Of a stretch of 36,289 nucleotides of DNA, positions 31,911-36,289 are shown one piece after another. Below the pieces are notes generated by a model. The model made no database searches and had not been told where the DNA came from. It saw only the letters and a list, made by a program, of their open reading frames with translations. The stretch comes from CALKXV01 sp964632495 (GTDB lineage: Bacteria > Pseudomonadota > Alphaproteobacteria > Rhodobacterales > Rhodobacteraceae): NCBI GenBank assembly GCA_964632495.1, contig CAZWDS010000030.1, forward strand, positions 1 to 36,289. Direction: 5' to 3'. Positions within the stretch are counted from its first letter, which is position 1. The number at the start of each line of letters is the position of its first letter. A program made the translations under genes and the position numbers.

Positions 31911-34682
31911 TCATTGCCCCAACCTGTCCAACAAAGCGGGCACATGCACCTGGTCCGACTTATAGTTCCCGGTCAGCACATGCATAATCAGGTTCACACC
32001 AAACCGGTACGCAATCTCGCGCTGACGTTCGCCCGCAAACCCGCGCCCCACAGGAAACATCGGTCGCCCCTGCGCATCTGTCGCCCAGGCCGCAGCCCAG
32101 TCATTGCCACCAATCACCACCGGAGTGACATTGTCATTGAGGTTCCGAAACGGCATGCCCTCGGCCTGCTGCGCATCCGCAGGGGCGGCCTCCACCCAAA
32201 CCTCGCGGCTGACATAGCGTCCCGGGAAATCCTGCAGCAGGTAAAACGCACGCGTCAGCACGTGATCCCCCGGAATCGGCTCCAAAGGTGGCACATCCAA
32301 GGGCAGGGCCAATTGTTGCAATTTGCGCCCATTGGGACTGGAGGTGGTAAAGCCCGAGGTGCCTGCATCGCGCGTATCAAACAGGATCATGCCACCGGTG
32401 CGCAAATAGCGGTTCAGCCTCGCATAAGCCTCGGCCGAAGGACGCGGCTGCGTTTCGGTGATCGGCCAGTATAGAAACGGGTAAACCGACAATTCGTCCG
32501 TCTCAAGGTTCACCGAGGCAGGCTCCACAGGCTCGATCGAGGTGCGCCGGAAAATCACGCGCGACAAGGCGCTCAAGCCCGCCGCCGCAACCTCATCCAC
32601 CCGCGCATCACCCGTCACCACATGGGCCAAAGTCACCTCTGACGAGGCCGCGATAAAGCTTTCGATGTCCAGCTCGTCCTGCGCCGCCACCGGAGACCCG
32701 GCCATACCACCCAAAGCCAAGACCAAAGCCGCCGTCACCGCCGCACCGCGCGTCAATCTGCCGGACAACCACAAGGTCGCCAGAACGTCGATCATCAAAG
32801 CAATCAACCCGACCGACAGCAATATCCCCATCAACGGCATGTCGCGCTGAACGGCAAAGCCCTCAACCGCCACATCCGCAGGCCAAACCACCGGGGCCAA
32901 GGCCGCCTCTTCATCCAGAACGTTCAAAGCAATCCGCCGTTTCTCACCCACATAAAGCCCGGGCGGCAAATCGGGACCCGGCGCCTCATTTGCCAAACGC
33001 TCGCCCTCCACCCCGGCCAATTCGCCAGCCGTCACGACCTCGCCAAAGCCCGTCAAAGCCTGATCCAGCGACCAAACCGTACCTGCCAAATCCTCGGCCC
33101 CCAGGGCAGACAGGCGTGTGGACACCGCCAAACGCTCTAACATTTGCACGAACAGCCCAGACAATGGCAACGTCGACCAATCCGCATTCGCCGTCACATG
33201 AAACAGAACGACCTGCCCCTGATCCAAAAGTTTGCGCGTCACCAAAGGCGTGCCATCAGCCAAGGTGGCAATCGTGCGTTCTGACAACGTAGGATCGGGC
33301 TGCGCCATCACCTGCGAAGACACGTTCACATCTTTCGGCACCGCCAAGCCGAAAAACGGGCTCTCGGCGGAAAAATCTCGCAGTGCTTTGGGTTCCCCCC
33401 AAGACATCGCCCCGCCAACGGTCCGCCCACCTGCGCGCAACCGCACCGGCATCAATGTATCTTCTTCGTCGCGGCCCAAATCCGACGCCGCAAGCCGAGG
33501 CCCCGCAAAGCGCAACAGCAATCCTCCGCTGCGCACCCAGTCTTCCAAAGCTTGCGGATCCTCGCCCGCCAATGTCACCACATCGGCCAGAATGATCACG
33601 TCCGGGTTGGCCAAAACAATGTCGGAAATCGAGCCGTCGATCAGATCCGCGTTTTCCACCAAAGCCTGTTCCAAATAATGCGTCGGCGACAAAAGCTGCA
33701 AACCTTCACGGCCTTCCGTCGGCGCGATGATGGCCACTTCCCGGCGGCGCAAACTGTCGTCTGTCAGGCTGACAGCACCCGCACTGCGGACGCCGTCAAT
33801 CTCGAACCGGGTGACGCGATTGCGCAATTCCGCAGGCAAAGTCAGCGTGACGTCTTTGACCGCTTCTCCGGGCGCAAAATCCACCTCGGTTCCGGCCAGT
33901 TGACGCGGAATACCCGCCGGGTCCAACCCGTGGGCCGCAACCGAAACCGACGCTTGCGAACCATCACGGCTCCGCAAAACCGGCACGACGATTGATCCGT
34001 CGTCAAACCGCGAAGGCGCCAACCCAAACACGGGCCGCGCCGCTTCGAATACGGTCACAACACCCTTGTCCTGCAAATCGGCCAAAACATCCTCGCGCCA
34101 CTCCCGCGCCAGACCATCGGAGAACCAGAAGGTATCAAAATCTTCGTCCAAACCATCGACCCAAGCCTGAACCGCCGCGCCATCGGGCGCCCAAGCTTCC
34201 GGCTGAAATCCGGGCAGTTGACCCCGCCAATCGCCAGCCGCCCGCCATGGCAAGTCGCCATCGGGCAAAACGCTGGTCAAGGCCACAATTGCCGTTTCAC
34301 GCCCCTGCAAGGCCGCTTCGTCCAACAACGCCCCGATCCGTTCGATGCGGTTGTTCCAGTCCGGCGCTTCGGCCCAGCTTCCGTCCAACAACACCAACAA
34401 AGGACCGTCGCCTGTGGTTTCAGGCTTGGGGTTCAGAACCGGCCCCGCAAATCCGATGATTGCGGCAGCCACGGCCAAAGTGCGCAGCAGCAAAAGCCAC
34501 CAAGGTGTGCGGTCTGTCTGGGTTTCGTCGTCCGTCAGCCCCAGCATCAAAGCCACAGCCGGGAACAAGCGCCGGATCGGCGCAGGCGGCACGGCCCGCA
34601 ACAGCAACCAAAGGATCGGCAGGGCGATCAGGCCCAGCAAAAGCCAAGGCGTGGCAAACCCCAAAGGACCAATCGACCACAT
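31911..34682 (-). CDS. BatA/DUF4159 membrane protein
   Basis: A 923-residue membrane protein. It opens with the BatA-type N-terminal region (FATPWLLLGLIALPILWLLL, about 9-28, and a second helix about 60-80), followed by a VWA-like domain whose MIDAS is degraded (LLDGSWAEA, DxSxA). Two helices near 630-680 precede the C-terminal DUF4159 domain (about 705-915), with VYPFLYWP and DTRDAGTSGF. The family is linked to the MoxR-DUF58 aerotolerance/envelope operons. ATG 34682 is chosen; the TTG one codon upstream is an alternative. It follows the DUF58 gene after 34 bp. Confidence 0.85.
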   Translation of the reverse strand: MWSIGPLGFATPWLLLGLIALPILWLLLRAVPPAPIRRLFPAVALMLGLTDDETQTDRTPWWLLLLRTLAVAAAIIGFAGPVLNPKPETTGDGPLLVLLDGSWAEAPDWNNRIERIGALLDEAALQGRETAIVALTSVLPDGDLPWRAAGDWRGQLPGFQPEAWAPDGAAVQAWVDGLDEDFDTFWFSDGLAREWREDVLADLQDKGVVTVFEAARPVFGLAPSRFDDGSIVVPVLRSRDGSQASVSVAAHGLDPAGIPRQLAGTEVDFAPGEAVKDVTLTLPAELRNRVTRFEIDGVRSAGAVSLTDDSLRRREVAIIAPTEGREGLQLLSPTHYLEQALVENADLIDGSISDIVLANPDVIILADVVTLAGEDPQALEDWVRSGGLLLRFAGPRLAASDLGRDEEDTLMPVRLRAGGRTVGGAMSWGEPKALRDFSAESPFFGLAVPKDVNVSSQVMAQPDPTLSERTIATLADGTPLVTRKLLDQGQVVLFHVTANADWSTLPLSGLFVQMLERLAVSTRLSALGAEDLAGTVWSLDQALTGFGEVVTAGELAGVEGERLANEAPGPDLPPGLYVGEKRRIALNVLDEEAALAPVVWPADVAVEGFAVQRDMPLMGILLSVGLIALMIDVLATLWLSGRLTRGAAVTAALVLALGGMAGSPVAAQDELDIESFIAASSEVTLAHVVTGDARVDEVAAAGLSALSRVIFRRTSIEPVEPASVNLETDELSVYPFLYWPITETQPRPSAEAYARLNRYLRTGGMILFDTRDAGTSGFTTSSPNGRKLQQLALPLDVPPLEPIPGDHVLTRAFYLLQDFPGRYVSREVWVEAAPADAQQAEGMPFRNLNDNVTPVVIGGNDWAAAWATDAQGRPMFPVGRGFAGERQREIAYRFGVNLIMHVLTGNYKSDQVHVPALLDRLGQ

Positions 34683-34716
34683 CAAGCACGGGCCTTTCGT
34701 TGTTCAAAGCGCAGGC

Positions 34717-35613
34717 TCAATGGACCCGCTCCAAGGCGTTATACATCCACATAAGCGCCGCAGTGGCAGGCGTGTTGGTATGATGCACGTGATATTGCCA
34801 GCCCGTCGCGCGGGTCAAAGCCTTCAATTCGTCTTTGCGTTCTGCCAAACGTTCCAGATAGCGATCCCGCAGGTCTCGGGCTTTCAGGGTTTCATGGCGC
34901 AACGTGCCACCGACAGATTCGAAGATCGTGCGCCCATCAAACGGAAACGCCTCTTCCTGCGGGTCCAGCACCTGCAACAACACGCCATCAATGCCGCGAT
35001 CCGCCGCTTGGGTCATCGCCTTGCGCACCCCTGTCATATCGCCCATGAAGTCCGACACCAACACAGCCCGCGACCGGGGCGGAGCACCGACCAGATTAGG
35101 CGCGGCATAGTCCGGCGCATCCTCGGCATAGGCCATCGCATTGGTGATCCGCAGCAATTGCAGCTTGCCCGTGCGCGGCGGCAACCCGGCGTTCGACAGG
35201 CCCACACGCTCGCCACCCCGGATCAGCAAGATCGCCAAAGCCAGCGCCAAACGCCGCGCCACAGCACCCTTTTCGGGCAAATCCTTGGCCGAGGCGAAAT
35301 CCATCGACCGACCGGCATCCATCCAGATCATCACCGATTGCGCCGCCTGCCATTCCTTTTCGCGCACGAACAAAGAATCCTCAGCCCGGGCCGAGCGTCG
35401 CCAATCCACCATCCGCGCTTCGTCGCCCGCGTGGCTGGGGCGGTACTGCCAAAACTCGTCGCCCTGCCCCACCCGGCGGCGTCCGTGTTCCCCCATCATC
35501 ACACTGGCCGCCAAATGCTCTGCCGCCGCCAAAAGGGGCGGCAAGGCCGCAGCCAGCGCTTCGGAATCGCGCCGAAGGCCCAAAGGCCAGTTGGAAGGGG
35601 AAGTTTGGTTCAA
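34717..35613 (-). CDS. DUF58 domain protein
   Basis: A 298-residue cytosolic protein of the DUF58 family, the usual partner of MoxR ATPases. The signature is DWRRSARAEDSLFVREKEW (70-88), followed by a VWA-like start IWMDAGRSM (96-104) in which the first MIDAS serine is Gly, so metal binding is doubtful. TTG 35613 overlaps the moxR stop as TTGA; GAGG lies four bases before it. A downstream ATG at residue 39 would cut away conserved sequence. Confidence 0.88.
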   Translation of the reverse strand: MNQTSPSNWPLGLRRDSEALAAALPPLLAAAEHLAASVMMGEHGRRRVGQGDEFWQYRPSHAGDEARMVDWRRSARAEDSLFVREKEWQAAQSVMIWMDAGRSMDFASAKDLPEKGAVARRLALALAILLIRGGERVGLSNAGLPPRTGKLQLLRITNAMAYAEDAPDYAAPNLVGAPPRSRAVLVSDFMGDMTGVRKAMTQAADRGIDGVLLQVLDPQEEAFPFDGRTIFESVGGTLRHETLKARDLRDRYLERLAERKDELKALTRATGWQYHVHHTNTPATAALMWMYNALERVH

Positions 35614-36289
35614 GCCGCCGCCTCAACACGGGTGACATGTCGGCTGACCTCGTCGATTACGCCGCCAAGCTCCAGACCTTGCGCACGGGCCGCAAAGCTC
35701 AGCGCCATCCGGTGGCTCAGAACCGGCGACGCCAAAGCGGCCACATCTTCGCTGGACGGGGCCAATCGGCCTTCCAGCAAAGCGCGTGCCCGCACCGTCA
35801 GCATCAAAGCCTGCGCCGCACGCGGCCCCGGCCCCCAGCCCACATGATCGCGCACCACATCCGGCGCGCTGCCTTCTTCGGGACGGCACGACCGGACCAG
35901 ATCCAGGATCAGCTCCATCACACCCTCGCCCACAGGCATCTGACGCACCACATTTTGCGCCGCGATCAACTCGTGAGGCGTGAACACAGCCGTCGATTCG
36001 GCCTCTTCCACACCCGTCGTGGCCAAAAGGATGTCGCGCTCGGTGTCGCGGTCGGGATACGGCACGTCGATCTGCACCAAGAACCGGTCCAGCTGAGCTT
36101 CGGGCAAAGGATAGGTGCCCTCTTGCTCAATCGGGTTCTGCGTGGCCAACACATGGAACGGCTTAGGCAAAGGCCGCTCGGCCCCCGCAATGGTCACCGA
36201 TTTTTCCTGCATCGCCTGCAATAGCGCTGATTGAGTCCGGGGCGAGGCGCGGTTGATCTCGTCCGCCATCAAAAGCTGACAAAAGATCG
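35610..36289 (-). CDS. MoxR-family AAA+ ATPase, 5' end missing
   Basis: The C-terminal 226 residues of a MoxR-type AAA+ ATPase. Walker B LLMADEINRA is at the window edge, followed by SPRTQSALLQAMQE, the sensor-1 ATQNP, and an arginine-finger/sensor-2 region (AQLDRFLVQIDV). The Walker A part lies beyond base 36289; the reading frame stays open to the end. MoxR ATPases act as chaperones for VWA-domain partners, which matches the DUF58 and VWA genes that follow in the same operon. Its stop overlaps the DUF58 TTG. Confidence 0.93.
   Translation of the reverse strand, partial: IFCQLLMADEINRASPRTQSALLQAMQEKSVTIAGAERPLPKPFHVLATQNPIEQEGTYPLPEAQLDRFLVQIDVPYPDRDTERDILLATTGVEEAESTAVFTPHELIAAQNVVRQMPVGEGVMELILDLVRSCRPEEGSAPDVVRDHVGWGPGPRAAQALMLTVRARALLEGRLAPSSEDVAALASPVLSHRMALSFAARAQGLELGGVIDEVSRHVTRVEAAA

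Noticed and set aside
29918..31987. 689-codon plus-strand ORF
   Set aside because: Antisense to the VWA/GATase-like gene; Arg/Gln/His-rich shadow without domains, despite its length.
34345..35847. 500-codon plus-strand ORF over the DUF58 and DUF4159 genes
   Set aside because: Antisense shadow; no domain pattern and no ribosome site.
1..36289. CRISPR arrays, tRNA or rRNA genes, prophage or IS elements
   Set aside because: No regularly spaced repeats, cloverleaf-like sequences, transposase or phage genes were seen; the repeats found are short, dispersed and irregular.

Overview
The window is a GC-rich chromosomal segment from an alphaproteobacterium, most likely a member of the Rhodobacterales (Roseobacter group). 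The reasons are the gene set (a ZauP-like gene coupled to zapA, IalB, DUF983, a BolA/monothiol glutaredoxin pair, a MoxR-DUF58-DUF4159 operon), a LexA box of the alphaproteobacterial type (GAAC-N7-GAAC), and dense packing with many 4-bp start/stop overlaps. It is ordinary core chromosome. I see no prophage, transposase, CRISPR array, tRNA or rRNA. The species cannot be named from the sequence alone.

Left part (1-9.1 kb): the 3' part of metG, a 91-residue zinc-ribbon protein, a DUF983 membrane protein overlapping a NUDT19-like Nudix hydrolase, and a convergent pair of a fatty acid desaturase and an EamA transporter, divergent from an XRE regulator. A compact minus-strand operon follows (Cys-rich lipoprotein, Blc-type lipocalin, Rossmann-only dehydrogenase-like protein), in which each gene overlaps the next by ATGA. 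Next are an ImuA-like SOS gene, apparently leaderless and under a LexA box, and a convergent IalB-family protein.

Middle part (9.1-24.4 kb): a HerA/YjgR-type ATPase, polA, a candidate small RNA with a strong terminator, an ACT-domain protein, purL overlapping a chloramphenicol-acetyltransferase-like gene, bolA and grxD, then the division pair zauP-like/zapA divergent from tkt. After the tkt terminator come a response regulator without an output domain, a GNAT acetyltransferase, rpmG (55 codons), a DUF533/TerB-like protein and the RNase P RNA gene rnpB with a recognisable promoter.

Right part (24.4-36.3 kb): a minus-strand cell-envelope/translation block (gatC, gatA, an Excalibur lipoprotein, an AmiD-type amidase), trpB on the plus strand, and a long minus-strand operon moxR-DUF58-DUF4159-VWA/GATase-like protein, ending with an unrecognised 149-residue protein; moxR runs off the right edge.

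The least explained elements are: (i) a dispersed intergenic repeat found in six places (a T-rich/AAATAC/G-run box plus a GC hairpin, usually with an AGC loop); (ii) the 409-bp polA-downstream region with palindromes, a tandem 10-mer and a terminator-ended candidate sRNA; (iii) the LexA-controlled, seemingly leaderless imuA without an adjacent imuB/dnaE2; (iv) the acetyltransferase translationally coupled to purL.
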